A program made the position numbers and the translations under genes. The notes under the pieces are model-generated. The model did no database searches, had not been told where the DNA came from, and saw only the letters and a list, made by a program, of their open reading frames with translations. A stretch of DNA of 64,000 nucleotides from Pycnococcus provasolii (taxonomy: Eukaryota; Chlorophyta; Pseudoscourfieldiophyceae; Pseudoscourfieldiales; Pycnococcaceae): positions 310,001 through 374,000 of the forward strand of contig OW568867.1 in NCBI GenBank assembly GCA_938743325.2, written 5' to 3'. This document shows positions 8,835-18,700 of the stretch, piece by piece; position 1 is the stretch's first letter, and every line of letters begins with the position of its first letter.

Positions 8835-11800
8835 TTAGCCAAACCAGCCATTCATGTTCACCGAATCGGGAACAAGGTTTTCCACCCTTCGTCTCATGAT
8901 CACCACAGGATCCTCACTGCGAGGAGGCGCTTCGGCACCACCCCACAATTTCTCCTCCTCCTCCTTCTCCTTTTGCTCCTCCATTTCCTCCTCATTTCCT
9001 TTATCCTTCTTCTTCGCATCCTTCTTTCCAGGAACCTTCTTATCCACCACCACCACCACCTTCTTCTCCTTCACCTCCTCGACGTACATCGGCGCGACTT
9101 TCGATCGCCAGAACCATCTCCACATCACGCATCCGCCTCGAGCCACCGTGTCCAGGTTATCCATCATAGCAAGCCGAGCACCAGCCTCTTGGTTCTGCTT
9201 TTCGAGAGCCGCGCGATGGTTAAAGTCTCGTACGTGGATCCAAGCGTCGATATCAGGCAGCAGCACCGTGCCTCCTTCAGTACTGAAGCTTTCGTGGTCG
9301 AGCGTAGTAAATGGCGTGCTTTGCAGCACGGCTGCCACCGCCAGCGACCTCTCGTGGGCAAAGTACATTGCGTCGAAAGAAGTTTCCAAAGCATACTCCT
9401 CGCTAGATGGCATCATGGAAGGACTTGTCATCAACTTTTTGTTTGGGTTGGGGGCAACCAAAATACTCGCATCGGCCGTCTCCCCCAGCACACTCGTATT
9501 CATCTTCATGCCCATTTCCACAAGTCCACGCAAGTACTCAGCATCCACCGTCAGGGTCTTGCCCACCAGGGACGGAAGGCTTGCCGTTCTCAGGCTGTCC
9601 AGCCTCGCCTTGGTGACGAGCGCGTCACACACGCAGTGGTGAATGTACGGCAGAAACATGTCGCGAGAGCGCGTGTCCACCACGCCCTTCTGGCACAGAT
9701 TTACCAACGGCTTCACCATCGACGCGACGATGCGGTGGCACCACGGCGAGATTTTCACCCTTCCTTTTCCATCAGGCACTTGGGTAAATGTCCTCTCGAA
9801 CATGATCTGAGCCGTGGACACGACCAGATTCTCCGAGTATTTGCTCACCGAGTCGTACACCAGCCGCGTCGCCTCCGACTTAAAGATGACGCGCAGATTC
9901 TCCGTGAGCATCCCCACCTGCGAGGATAGCTGCGCGTACTGTATCAGCAGCGACGCGGCGTTGTACGCCTGCACCATGCCACCCGACATCTCCTTGTTCA
10001 GGTCGTTGATCGCCCGCGCTTTCTCGTGGTTTACCGTGTGACCTGGTGAATTGGTTGGCGAATCACCACCCACCATTTCGCTGCTCAGATCGGACATGAT
10101 TTGCATCGTGTTCGGGTTGACAATCTCGCCGCAAAGCTTCCATGTCGCGTCCACGACGCGCATCATGTCGGTGTGCATCACCATGAGGTGCTTCAAGGTG
10201 ACGGATTCCGGGTAAAGGTGACTCTTGCTGTTCACCAGCGCCGAGTACTCCATCAACATGCGCGAAGCCTGGCTGCACACCGCGGCTGTCGCGCCGAGCA
10301 CGCCAGCCTTGGACATACTCCTCCAGCGCAGCCGCAGGCCGTGCAGCAGCATAATTGCGCTTTCGCCAACCAGCGACGAGCTGTTAGTCAGCTGCTCCAT
10401 CACGCGGTAGTCGTGCATCTCCGGGTCAGCCACCAGGTTGATACTCGCTGCCCTTGCACCTTGGTACATCGTGGCGTCGTGCAGCGTGGCGTTCAGCCTT
10501 TCGAGGATCATCGTCTTCGTTGGCTTCTTGTCGCTAGACCGATGCAGTACCTGGTGATCCACAGTCTCCGCCTCGTCGTCGTCGGAATCCGCCTCCTCCT
10601 CCTCCTCCTCCTCCTCCTCCCCAGAGTCCTCATCGTTATCGTTCATGCGCTTCAAAACCTTCTCGTAGCCGTGCTCATATCTCGCGCAGTCGTGCATGAG
10701 CTGCACCGCACGGCCGTACCAGCTGTGCAGCTTCTCGATGTGAGGTCGAGGGCCGCTGAAGCGAGCGTGAATCGGGGTCAGGCATGCCAAAAATTCTTGC
10801 TGGTGTCTCAACTTCAGGTACTCGTGTCGGTACGACGTGAAGATCGGCACCAGCTTCTCCAGCTTCTGCAGAGACGGCTCGCTCGAACGTTCGTGTAAGA
10901 ATGGATTTCTGCGTTTCGGTAGTCGCGCCGGAAGCTTGTCAGGCGTGTCACTCACGTCACTGACGTGGTACATCGCGGGAAACGCGTTGAGGCTGCACAA
11001 GCAGCGTCGCTCGAGCGCCCAGCCACCCATCACGAATGATCCACGCCTTGCAAATTTCCTAAGATTGTACGACTCCTGCGTCTCCGTCATTACCGCGCCT
11101 AGCGCGTGGCTACTGTCGCCAACTCTGGAGTTGAGGTCTTCGAAGCTCATTCCCGGCGCAGCCCTGCTTATTGTCATTGCCAACGTGTGGATGATTCGCC
11201 TGTACGTCATCTCGCTCAAAATGCGCCTTTGCGCAAAGGAAAAGTCGCTAAGCGAGAGGCCGTTGTGGCCAAAGCCAAGGTCCATAATTTCGTGTTCGTA
11301 CAGGCAAGCGCGCGCCATGCGCGTGCCCTTGGCCGTAAGCTCGCGAGGGTCTATTCTGAGCATGTCCGACAGGGCGAGCCCGCGCGTGCAAGCGTAGCGG
11401 ATCATCAGGTCCGTTGCGGATGGCAGCGACGAAATGCAAAACGCATTCCCGTAGTTGGGAACCGGCATGACGATTCCGCCATCCTCGTGGAAGTTGAGGC
11501 CAGCACTCTCTAGAGCAGCCCTCGCCGTCGCTGAGAAGGACAGGGCAGCATCGATGTCACCCTCCTTCGCTCTACCACCCTTAAGTGGGCCGCGGTTGCC
11601 TATGATGTCGTCGGCAATCGAGGTCATCGACTGCACGATTGGCTGTACAGCCTCGCCAAGGACGTTCGCCGCCTTGCTGACGATGTTCATTGACGAGTTA
11701 AGCTGCGCCGCCAGGAGGTTGAATCCCGGTACCTGATCGAGCATCTGGCTGAGAAGCGAATCCGCGTCGTCGTCGTCGTCGCCGCCGTCGCCATACCCCG

Positions 11801-12971
11801 GGACGTTTTGCCTCCTCAGGATCGTCAGGCTAGTTTTGAGAACCCTTCGGGACATCTGGTGCGTCCACCCGGTGTTGAAGGACGGCGTGCCCGACATGAA
11901 GTCCTCCTTGCTGTACATCCCGTCCAGCGGGTTTGGGCCGGCCGCGCCACTGTTGCCGAGAATGTCCCTGTAGTACACCAGCGTATTCTCGTACAGCATG
12001 ACGAGCTTGAAGAAGTCAAAGTGCAGCTTGATTGTGGGCACACCCTCGTCGTCGTGGTAAGCGCTCAGCCCGCCCGTCTTCTCGGTGCCGCCAACGCACT
12101 CTGGAGCATAGTACGGGTCGTGTGCCACCTGGAAGAGCGAGAGCATCTCGCCCAGCTTCGACGCGACGATGTTCAGGCTCGTCGTGAGCACCGTGCCCAG
12201 GCGAAGCAGCGCGCGATCTAGGCTCTCCCACTTGTCGACGAACGACGAATCCTCGATGTGCCCCCCCCTGTTCTGGTAGTACAGCAAAGTCTCGCCAGGC
12301 TCGGCGATGAGGTGCGAGCGCGCCTTGACGAGGCCGAGGAAGTTGTCCGCCCTGCTCTCCGTCTGCATGCACAGCTGGAAGATGGCGCCGCACGCCCTCT
12401 CCGGGTCGGCAGACACGTCCACCTTCTTCACCTCGACCAGGCAGGAAATCAGGTCGCGCACTTCTTCCCAAGCTTCTATGGCGAGGCCATTGCACAGCAT
12501 CGATAGGTACGACGCGCTGACGGCGCTGGTCGCTTTTCCAAGGTTGTCCAGGTCGCTGTAAGCGTCACTCACAGATCGCGCAGTCTTCGGCGTCTGCACT
12601 TGGGACCGCGGCGTGAAGTCCTTCGATTCACGTATGAGTTTCACTAGCATTTTGGAAATCTTGTCTGCACAACTCGCTTGAAACATCATGCGTCCACCGA
12701 TACCCTCAAACGTGAGGTCGAACAAGCCAGTCACATCGTTCCACGACAAGAGCGGCGTCTCTCCACTTTTGTCGCCTTCCTTGCTTGAGCTTAAGAGCGT
12801 GGCCAGCACGCTGACATTTCGAAAGTGCAGCCTGCCCTTTTTGGTTTCGACGCGAAACTCCTTCACCACATCCTTCGCCTCTGTCTGACTTTGCTCAAAC
12901 TGCGCGCGCTCGTGGTCGCGTGTTGTGTGTTTGCGATCCTTGTTGAAGTGGCTGACACGAACCACCGGCAT
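8835..12971 (-). CDS. Large orphan protein, 1378 aa, unrecognised
   Basis: A single long frame from ATG 12971 (MPVVRVSHFNKDRKHTTRDH). I do not recognise a family. Visible features: a charged N-terminus; a long, mostly helical middle region without a signal peptide or clear membrane span; an Asp run near residue 400; a strongly acidic stretch near residue 790 (DSGEEEEEEEEEADSDDDEAE, about 20 residues); and a Lys/Glu-rich C-terminal linker rich in KK and VVVVV before a short ending LVPDSVNMNGWFG. Amino-acid use looks like a real protein throughout, and the length without stops supports coding. The mixture of acidic and basic tracts would suit a soluble nuclear or cytoplasmic scaffold, but that is a guess. 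Confidence 0.75.
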   Translation of the reverse strand: MPVVRVSHFNKDRKHTTRDHERAQFEQSQTEAKDVVKEFRVETKKGRLHFRNVSVLATLLSSSKEGDKSGETPLLSWNDVTGLFDLTFEGIGGRMMFQASCADKISKMLVKLIRESKDFTPRSQVQTPKTARSVSDAYSDLDNLGKATSAVSASYLSMLCNGLAIEAWEEVRDLISCLVEVKKVDVSADPERACGAIFQLCMQTESRADNFLGLVKARSHLIAEPGETLLYYQNRGGHIEDSSFVDKWESLDRALLRLGTVLTTSLNIVASKLGEMLSLFQVAHDPYYAPECVGGTEKTGGLSAYHDDEGVPTIKLHFDFFKLVMLYENTLVYYRDILGNSGAAGPNPLDGMYSKEDFMSGTPSFNTGWTHQMSRRVLKTSLTILRRQNVPGYGDGGDDDDDADSLLSQMLDQVPGFNLLAAQLNSSMNIVSKAANVLGEAVQPIVQSMTSIADDIIGNRGPLKGGRAKEGDIDAALSFSATARAALESAGLNFHEDGGIVMPVPNYGNAFCISSLPSATDLMIRYACTRGLALSDMLRIDPRELTAKGTRMARACLYEHEIMDLGFGHNGLSLSDFSFAQRRILSEMTYRRIIHTLAMTISRAAPGMSFEDLNSRVGDSSHALGAVMTETQESYNLRKFARRGSFVMGGWALERRCLCSLNAFPAMYHVSDVSDTPDKLPARLPKRRNPFLHERSSEPSLQKLEKLVPIFTSYRHEYLKLRHQQEFLACLTPIHARFSGPRPHIEKLHSWYGRAVQLMHDCARYEHGYEKVLKRMNDNDEDSGEEEEEEEEEADSDDDEAETVDHQVLHRSSDKKPTKTMILERLNATLHDATMYQGARAASINLVADPEMHDYRVMEQLTNSSSLVGESAIMLLHGLRLRWRSMSKAGVLGATAAVCSQASRMLMEYSALVNSKSHLYPESVTLKHLMVMHTDMMRVVDATWKLCGEIVNPNTMQIMSDLSSEMVGGDSPTNSPGHTVNHEKARAINDLNKEMSGGMVQAYNAASLLIQYAQLSSQVGMLTENLRVIFKSEATRLVYDSVSKYSENLVVSTAQIMFERTFTQVPDGKGRVKISPWCHRIVASMVKPLVNLCQKGVVDTRSRDMFLPYIHHCVCDALVTKARLDSLRTASLPSLVGKTLTVDAEYLRGLVEMGMKMNTSVLGETADASILVAPNPNKKLMTSPSMMPSSEEYALETSFDAMYFAHERSLAVAAVLQSTPFTTLDHESFSTEGGTVLLPDIDAWIHVRDFNHRAALEKQNQEAGARLAMMDNLDTVARGGCVMWRWFWRSKVAPMYVEEVKEKKVVVVVDKKVPGKKDAKKKDKGNEEEMEEQKEKEEEEKLWGGAEAPPRSEDPVVIMRRRVENLVPDSVNMNGWFG

Positions 12972-13633
12972 GCTGCTTTGCTTTTCGTCCTTGTATTTTG
13001 TTTATGTTATTTATTTTCCTGGAAAGAGCCGTGTTGTATTCCGTGCGCGCGCAGTTGCACTGGCGTACACCACACAAGCCTCGTCTCCTGTGACTTTTGG
13101 GTTCAGCTCACCCAAAAGTAGGGAACGGCTGCGAACAACACCACCGGTAAGCAAGCTTTCACCAGCTTTCCCAAAGGCGCAGCGCCGCCCCAGCCCACAA
13201 GCTCGCACACCTACACACACCTACACACGGCCACCAACCAACACGCGACCAACAAGCTGACACCACCCGCAAGCTGACGTCGCGCAAGACAGCGCAAGGA
13301 AGCAGCCCACTCACTCACTCACTCGCTTTCTCAGGCCCTGGGCCGGCTTTCTCGGTCGGGGCTTTACCGGCGAGAGTCAGACGTGGGGGAGAACGTGGAC
13401 CCTGGCGCGACTAAGCTTACCTGGTCGTCCCCCTTTCCCCCTGCAAGGGAGTGAAGGGGCGAATTCGGTGCGACGTTGCGCAAGGTGGTTGCGCTGCGCT
13501 GCTACGGCCTGCTTGGAGCGCCGAGTCCTGACGCTATCGTAGTACTACCTTATTAGAGAAAGAGGTGACCAGTTCGCCGCGCCGGTCCATTTCATCGAAC
13601 GGCGAGACCCTGTGCGACTCGTCTGCGACTTTA
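12972..13633. other. Intergenic, no gene recognised
   Basis: Upstream of the orphan gene. It holds ACACACCTAC and CTCACTCACTCAC simple repeats and a GC-rich tract at 13330-13640. I could not match that tract to snRNA, SRP RNA or RNase P signatures, although CTTACCTGG at 13416 resembles the U1 5' end. Confidence 0.4.
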
Positions 13634-13758
13634 CCAACTATCCCCGGAATGCATCATAGTCTACTTCGGGCGGTTTTTTTTATAATGGGGAAGCTCGACC
13701 AAATGGGCGAGTAAACCGCCCGAGCCCCGAAGTACATATGGTGCATTCCGGATATAGT
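13634..13758. repeat. Long imperfect hairpin (inverted repeat)
   Basis: The left arm begins AACTATCCCCGGAATGCATC and continues to CTTCGGGCGGTTT. It is nearly complementary to the right arm, AAACCGCCCG...CCCCGAAG...GTGCATTCCGGATATAGTT. The arms are about 40 nt with a few bulges. The loop contains a second small stem (CTCG...CGAG). It could be a small-RNA precursor, a MITE, or a structured 3' element. Confidence 0.7.
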
Positions 13759-13867
13759 TTTGTCTCTCACACAAGGACGTCGTGGTGACCGTCGTGTCCA
13801 CGGTCCACCTCCAAGCCGACCAAACAAGCCGACCAATCAAGAACCAACATGCACAGAACCCACCCCA

Positions 13868-13885
13868 CTAACCCTAACCCTAACC
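13868..13885. repeat. Telomere-like CCCTAA array (short)
   Basis: About three CTAACC units. Unlike the other arrays in the window, it is not close to a start codon. Confidence 0.85.
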
Positions 13886-14189
13886 GGAGTCTTCTTTGTT
13901 AAGGTTAGAGTGTAACGCGACGTTACAATTCCCCCCCAACCTTCTCGAACCTCACCACTACTCCATCACGTGCACAAGCTGATATCAGCAGGCATGTTGT
14001 CGCGTGCGCGTCACGCCGACCGCCAAAGCACGTCGTTAAGACGACTCGTGTCTCTGCTCCCCCCTCTTTTCTTCCTACTATCAGCCACCTCCGTCGCCCT
14101 GGTCTTTGGCGTTGGGGCTTTCTCAAATTGATTGCTCGTTACAGCATGCATGTTTGAAAAAACATTTTTTAACTAATCTCTATCACAAC

Positions 14190-15800
14190 TCATCGCGCAA
14201 TGGGCGTCACGGGCTGTGCTGCCACCTCCACTTCCATTGCAGCAGCAGCAGCACCACCACCATCACCACCACCACCACCACCTTCCACTCCGAGTTCAGC
14301 CTTTCGGCTCATCTCGAAATACTGATTGGGGTGCATGACATTCTCCTCGAGCTCCTCCCCCCCAAACCTCCGCAGCTCCAGCGCACGTCCGCACGCCAAT
14401 TGATAGTGCCCCTGCTGTGCCTTCTCCGCCACCTGCTTAGCCTGCATGGGCGTCAGCTTCATGTTCTCGACGAGGCTCTCCTTGAGCTGCGCCGAGCCGA
14501 GCGTTCGGTACGGGCATCCGTGGTACTCGCCCACCGCGCCAACCGTCTGCGCGAGGCACTTCTGGCAGCTGTACGGCGTGTAGTCCGTGCGCTTGCCCTC
14601 CTTGCCGTAGTTGTGCCGGAGGTTGTACGCGTAGCGCTTGTCAAAGTCCTCGGCGGTGATTTTGCGCGTGAACTCGCCCTTCCAGAAGGCGAGCGCATCC
14701 TCCATGCGCAGTCCAATCGCCTTGAGGAAGAGGCTGAGCTGCATGCGTCCGCCGTGTCGAAGGTGCGCGTCGCGCCTGAGCGCCTGGTACAGCGTGAGCA
14801 TGCACAGCGGGAAGTGCTCCGTGGCAGCCTTGGGAAGGTCCTGCACGCGCATCTGCTGGCTGTTGGCCCCCACCTCTCCTTCGATGGCGGGCCCGAGGTA
14901 GCGAAGCGCCAGCCCCGCGGCGATGGGTGCGACGCGGCCAGCTTCGTCCGCCCAGACACCAGCAGCGAGCGCGCGATTCGTCATCACGAGCGCCTTGGCG
15001 AGTCGAGCTCGGAAGCGGCCTGCGACGAGGCTGACGAGGCTTTCGCTGGGCACGTACGCGTTCCCGCGGTGCAGAACGACGGCGCGCGACGCGACGAGGT
15101 CCGGCACCTCCTCGAACGGCACCTTGTAGTACGCGCGCGCGGCGGCGTACCGGGATGCCGAGGCGGAGCCTGGCGTGGTGGTGGCGGCTGCTGACGGCCC
15201 GGGTGTTGTTGCTGCACCTGCGCCTCCCCCGCTAGCGCGCAGGATCGCCGCCTCCTCCTTCTTTCCCGTGCTTTCGAGAAGCTGCACGAGGTCGTCGCGC
15301 ACGTCGTCGAGTTCGGCGTTCGAGCACGGCTCGTACGGCAGTTCGTTGGTGGCAAGGAATCTCTCCCTTTCGCTTGGCGAGAGCGTGTGCCTGAACCTGA
15401 GCTTAAAGAGCAGCGTTTCGTGCGTGACGAGCCATTTGCGCAGCTCCTCGTTGCGCGAGTACGCGATGCGCAGGATGTGGTGCCCAAAGTCGTCGCACTG
15501 TGCCATGGTCATCGCGCTTTCTCGCTCCGCCGACGCGTCCGCCGTCATGTGCCTGTCCATGAGTGTTTTCAGCGTAGACTTAAGTTCGTCGTCGCGTCGT
15601 CCCTTGGACTTGGCGTGCTCGAGTGCTTTGAGCAGTCGGAGTCGGTTTACAGCGAGCGACTCGAATTCCTCGAGAGCGATATCCGATGAAGGTAGGTTGG
15701 AGTACATGGAGAGAAAAGAAGATGAGGCATTCTGATGGGAGAGTGAAGACTCAAGAGCAAGCACAGAGGAAGGTTTGCGCGCAGTTGACACCCACGCCAT
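14190..15800 (-). CDS. PRIM2: DNA primase large subunit (Pri2)
   Basis: 536 residues from ATG 15800 (MAWVSTARKPSSV). The frame extends upstream only to a TTG, so this ATG is preferred. The protein is the non-catalytic, 4Fe-4S subunit of eukaryotic primase, which partners the small subunit and DNA polymerase alpha to start RNA-DNA primers in the nucleus. The N-terminal helical domain carries MYSNLPSSDIALEEFESLAV and LSPSERERFL. The C-terminal domain has HFPLCMLTLYQALRRDAHLR, RMQLSLFLKAIGL, FWKGEFTRKI, YAYNLRHNYGKEGKR and YSCQKCL. Four Cys with family spacing (about residues 333, 412, 429 and 470; gaps 79, 17, 41) would bind the cluster. A Gly/Ala/Thr-rich low-complexity insert separates the halves, and the His/Gly/Ala-rich tail is extra. 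A telomere-like array lies 180 bp upstream. Confidence 0.93.
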   Translation of the reverse strand: MAWVSTARKPSSVLALESSLSHQNASSSFLSMYSNLPSSDIALEEFESLAVNRLRLLKALEHAKSKGRRDDELKSTLKTLMDRHMTADASAERESAMTMAQCDDFGHHILRIAYSRNEELRKWLVTHETLLFKLRFRHTLSPSERERFLATNELPYEPCSNAELDDVRDDLVQLLESTGKKEEAAILRASGGGAGAATTPGPSAAATTTPGSASASRYAAARAYYKVPFEEVPDLVASRAVVLHRGNAYVPSESLVSLVAGRFRARLAKALVMTNRALAAGVWADEAGRVAPIAAGLALRYLGPAIEGEVGANSQQMRVQDLPKAATEHFPLCMLTLYQALRRDAHLRHGGRMQLSLFLKAIGLRMEDALAFWKGEFTRKITAEDFDKRYAYNLRHNYGKEGKRTDYTPYSCQKCLAQTVGAVGEYHGCPYRTLGSAQLKESLVENMKLTPMQAKQVAEKAQQGHYQLACGRALELRRFGGEELEENVMHPNQYFEMSRKAELGVEGGGGGGDGGGAAAAAMEVEVAAQPVTPIAR

Positions 15801-15979
15801 GCTGAGAATGCGATGAGAGAAAAGAAAAGAGAACGGCAAGGGAAGGGGAGGGAAGGGGGAGGTAGTTTGAATGCGAAATCGGGGAAAGGGGGGGCGCGAA
15901 ACGAAAGGCCGAAAGAGAAAGCGAATGCGAAAACTCCACCCGGGCAACTTGAGAGGCAAAGAGGCAGAGAGGCGGAGAG

Positions 15980-16078
15980 CTAACCCTAACCCGAAACCCC
16001 TAACCCCTAACCCCTAACCCCAACCCCTAACCCTAACCTTAACCCCTAACCCTAACCCTAACCCGAAACCCTAACCCT
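15980..16078. repeat. Telomere-like array upstream of the primase gene
   Basis: About 100 bp of CCCTAA/CCCCTAA repeats with CCGAAA and CCTTAA variants. It is the longest such array in the window and starts 180 bp before the primase ATG. On the gene's sense strand it reads TTAGGG. Confidence 0.95.
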
Positions 16079-16303
16079 GGGATTCTCGTCTGGTCTGTTG
16101 TCTTGCTGCTACCGTAGTTGGTACATGGTAGCTGTCATGATGGAATGGATGGAGCTGCTGGATCCTAAGTAGTCTATCATGATAAATACCATAGTAGTAG
16201 TCTAGGGTACTGTATGATGTAAATATGTACTTTGAACACTCTGTACTGTTGAACTGAGTCGAATTTTCCTTACAAGTTAGTTGAAAAGAAACGTTTCAGG
16301 AAA

Positions 16304-16471
16304 TCAGCTTGAAGTGACTTTGTTGTTCTTCTTGGCGTAGCGCTGGTTGCGGAGGAACTTCGGGTCCATGCCCTTCAAGCTCGAGTAGCGCTGCTTCTTA
16401 GGCTTCTTGATGCCATTCTTGTGGTTTTTGTAGCTCTGGTTGTGCGCCGTGTGGTTTGTGCTCTTCGCCAT
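16304..16471 (-). CDS. RPL29: Ribosomal protein eL29 (60S)
   Basis: 55 residues from ATG 16471. The sequence [20 protein letters not shown], then [20 protein letters not shown] and [11 protein letters not shown], is a near-exact match to the conserved eL29 family, a very short, basic protein of the large cytosolic ribosomal subunit. The full family length is present. The frame stays open upstream of this Met, but the conserved N-terminus fixes the start here. No intron interrupts it. Confidence 0.97.
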   Translation of the reverse strand: MAKSTNHTAHNQSYKNHKNGIKKPKKQRYSSLKGMDPKFLRNQRYAKKNNKVTSS

Positions 16472-17138
16472 GACGCCTGCATTGAAGTTTTGGGGTTGGG
16501 GATATGACGGGTGCGTGTTAGCGTTCCACCAGCTTGAAATAAAACCAAGAAGCGACCACCTTCCCTTGCGCCCATCCATCCATCCACCCATCCACCCCCG
16601 TCCCATCACAACAGCCGCGCGCCGTACGCCCATGTGGTGTATTTGCTGCCAAAACGCAACGCGGAAAACGACGAGCAGAGCGCAAGGACAGCTCCGTCTT
16701 AAAAAGCTCGTGTCATTTTTCCTCCACACTCGACTTTTGTCGTTCGGAGTTGGATTGTTCGGACTAATGAGTTCTCATCATCGCCGGTCCTCACGTGCCC
16801 TGAGCGCAGACTGCACGCGCGCCGCGCCGCGCCGCGCACCAAACCCGCCGGAGCCGCGTCGTCGATCCCCCACGCGCATCATCATGAGTCGTCAGAGCAA
16901 CACAAGAATGGTGGAATAGAAGTGCGGACAAGCACCACACCAACAACACCAAGCCAGAGTAAAACCAGCCCGCCAGTCAACCAGCTAGCAGCACCACGTA
17001 CCTCCAACACAAGCAGAGAATGCCGATGACCAGAGGGACGATGGAGCCAACAAACACCCGCCGCCAACACAACACGGAGAGGACAAAACAGGGGATACCG
17101 GTTTCCAAAAGCTGTCCCCGTAGATTTGAGCAGTTAAA
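16472..17138. other. Divergent intergenic region between eL29 and aldo/keto reductase
   Basis: It should contain both promoters. A CCATCCATCCATCCACCC simple repeat lies near 16572-16600 and a GCCGCGCCGCGCCGCGC tract near 16822. No gene was recognised. Confidence 0.4.
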
Positions 17139-17182
17139 AGTTAGGGGTTAGGGGTTAGGGGTTAGGGGTTAGGGGTTAGGGT
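17139..17182. repeat. Telomere-like (TTAGGGG)n array upstream of aldo/keto reductase
   Basis: Five to six TTAGGGG/TTAGGG units ending about 110 bp before the ATG at 17292, in sense orientation. Confidence 0.95.
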
Positions 17183-17291
17183 GGTAGATTCTTCTGCTGG
17201 CTGAGATTTGCCCCCCCCCTGTTGTGCCCCCTGTCGTTCGGCTGATGATCCTGTGGTTCCCATCATACTGTATCACACTCCCCCTGTCGAC

Positions 17292-18434
17292 ATGCCTGGA
17301 TCCACGGCAATCACAACACGCACACGCATGCGCCTGAACCTGAACCTGAACCTGAACCTGAACTTGAACGCGCGCTTGCGTCAAACGCCTGTTAAGCTCG
17401 CCTCCTCTTATAAGCCTTTTTTGCGAACGTCCGATGTCGGCGCGGGAACGTGGGCGTGGGGTAATAAGCTCATCTGGGACTACTCCGAAGATGACGACGC
17501 AAAACTACAGAAAGCATTCGACATTCTCGTCGATGGTGGCGTGTCGTTCTTTGATATCGGCGACTCGTATGGAACGGGAAAGCTCGAGGGACGCGCGGAA
17601 CAACTGCTCGGCGACTTTGCTAGCAACTACAGGCCATCGCCGTCGCCGTTCGCGCCGTCGCCAGACAACCTTGTGATTGCAACCAAACTCGCTGTGTACC
17701 CTTGGAGAATTACCACGAAGCAGATGAAAAATGCTCTCGCGGCGAGTCAGAAAAGGGCGCAGGGGCGCATACGCGTCGTGCAGCTTCACTGGAGTGCGGG
17801 CAACTACCAACCTCTGCAGGAGCGGTGCATGTGGGATAGTATATGCACCATGTACGAGGAGGGACTCGTCGAAGCCGTTGGCGTCTCAAATTTCGGCCCG
17901 AAGCAGCTCAAGAAGGTGCACGACTACTGCGCAGCACGCGAAGTTCCCATCGCGGTGGCACAGACGCAGTACTCGCTCGTAAGCTGCCAGCAGGAAATGG
18001 AGGATCATCGAGCGCTGTGTGCTGACTTGGGAATTCAGATGATTGCGTACAGCCCACTGGGGCTTGGGCTGCTTACATCCAAGTACGCGAGCTTGGTCGA
18101 CGACGACGACAACGACAACGTGGATGCAGCTCTTCCCACGTCTGCCGTTCGGTCGAGCCTGCTGAAAGGTGCCCTGCCAGGAGCACGCACGCTTCTGCGC
18201 ACGCTCCGTTCTGTCGCTCGTGACAATGGACGCACCGAGTCCGAAATCGCCGTGTCTTGGTGTGTGGGCAAGGGAACGCTGCCAATCGTTGGCGTGAAGA
18301 ACGTCGACCAAGCGCAAAGCGTTGTACGATGCAACGACGGTTTTCGACTAAGTGCCAAGGACATGTCCAGGCTTGACGAAGCTTCGAAAACCTTCGAGCA
18401 GCCCATTGCAAGGAATGTGTTCCTCACAAAGTAA
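17292..18434 (+). CDS. Aldo/keto reductase, probably organellar
   Basis: 380 residues from ATG 17292; an upstream extension reaches only a TTG. The AKR catalytic tetrad is in place: Asp88 and Tyr93 in FFDIGDSYGTGKLEG, Lys132 in VIATKLAVYPWR and His166 in RVVQLHWSAGNY. The NADPH-fold signatures VGVSNFGPKQL, VAQTQYSLV and IAYSPLGLGLL follow. It resembles chloroplast-located plant AKRs of the At1g06690 type more than sugar reductases. The first 35 residues are Ser/Thr/Arg-rich and look like a transit peptide. They are oddly built from an Asn-Leu dipeptide run encoded by a (CTGAAC)n microsatellite at about 17334-17370. It is convergent with the ferredoxin gene. Confidence 0.88.
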   Translation: MPGSTAITTRTRMRLNLNLNLNLNLNARLRQTPVKLASSYKPFLRTSDVGAGTWAWGNKLIWDYSEDDDAKLQKAFDILVDGGVSFFDIGDSYGTGKLEGRAEQLLGDFASNYRPSPSPFAPSPDNLVIATKLAVYPWRITTKQMKNALAASQKRAQGRIRVVQLHWSAGNYQPLQERCMWDSICTMYEEGLVEAVGVSNFGPKQLKKVHDYCAAREVPIAVAQTQYSLVSCQQEMEDHRALCADLGIQMIAYSPLGLGLLTSKYASLVDDDDNDNVDAALPTSAVRSSLLKGALPGARTLLRTLRSVARDNGRTESEIAVSWCVGKGTLPIVGVKNVDQAQSVVRCNDGFRLSAKDMSRLDEASKTFEQPIARNVFLTK

Positions 18435-18700
18435 AATAGTTGGCTGTGTAAAACAAATTTGTGTGTGTGTGTGTTTGTTCGTTTCCACTTGGTAAGCGCA
18501 AGTGGAGGCTCTCATGCCGGACGCCAGCGAAATGCAGCCTAACTTTGCTTCGAAACCATCCACACAAAAAAAAACGCGATGCTACACGGCGCCGCTGCAT
18601 CGGCTGAATGGTGAATGGTGTGAATGGACGACCGTTGGACGAAGTTAACTCTATCACTTTACTGAATGAGCAGCACTCTTATGGTTAGTAAAAAAAAACG

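Noticed and set aside
13410-13500. U1 snRNA candidate (CTTACCTGG at 13416)
   Set aside because: The following sequence lacks the U1-70K loop and Sm site.
16472-16729. N-terminal extension of eL29
   Set aside because: The conserved family N-terminus [12 protein letters not shown] begins at 16471; upstream residues do not match any eL29.
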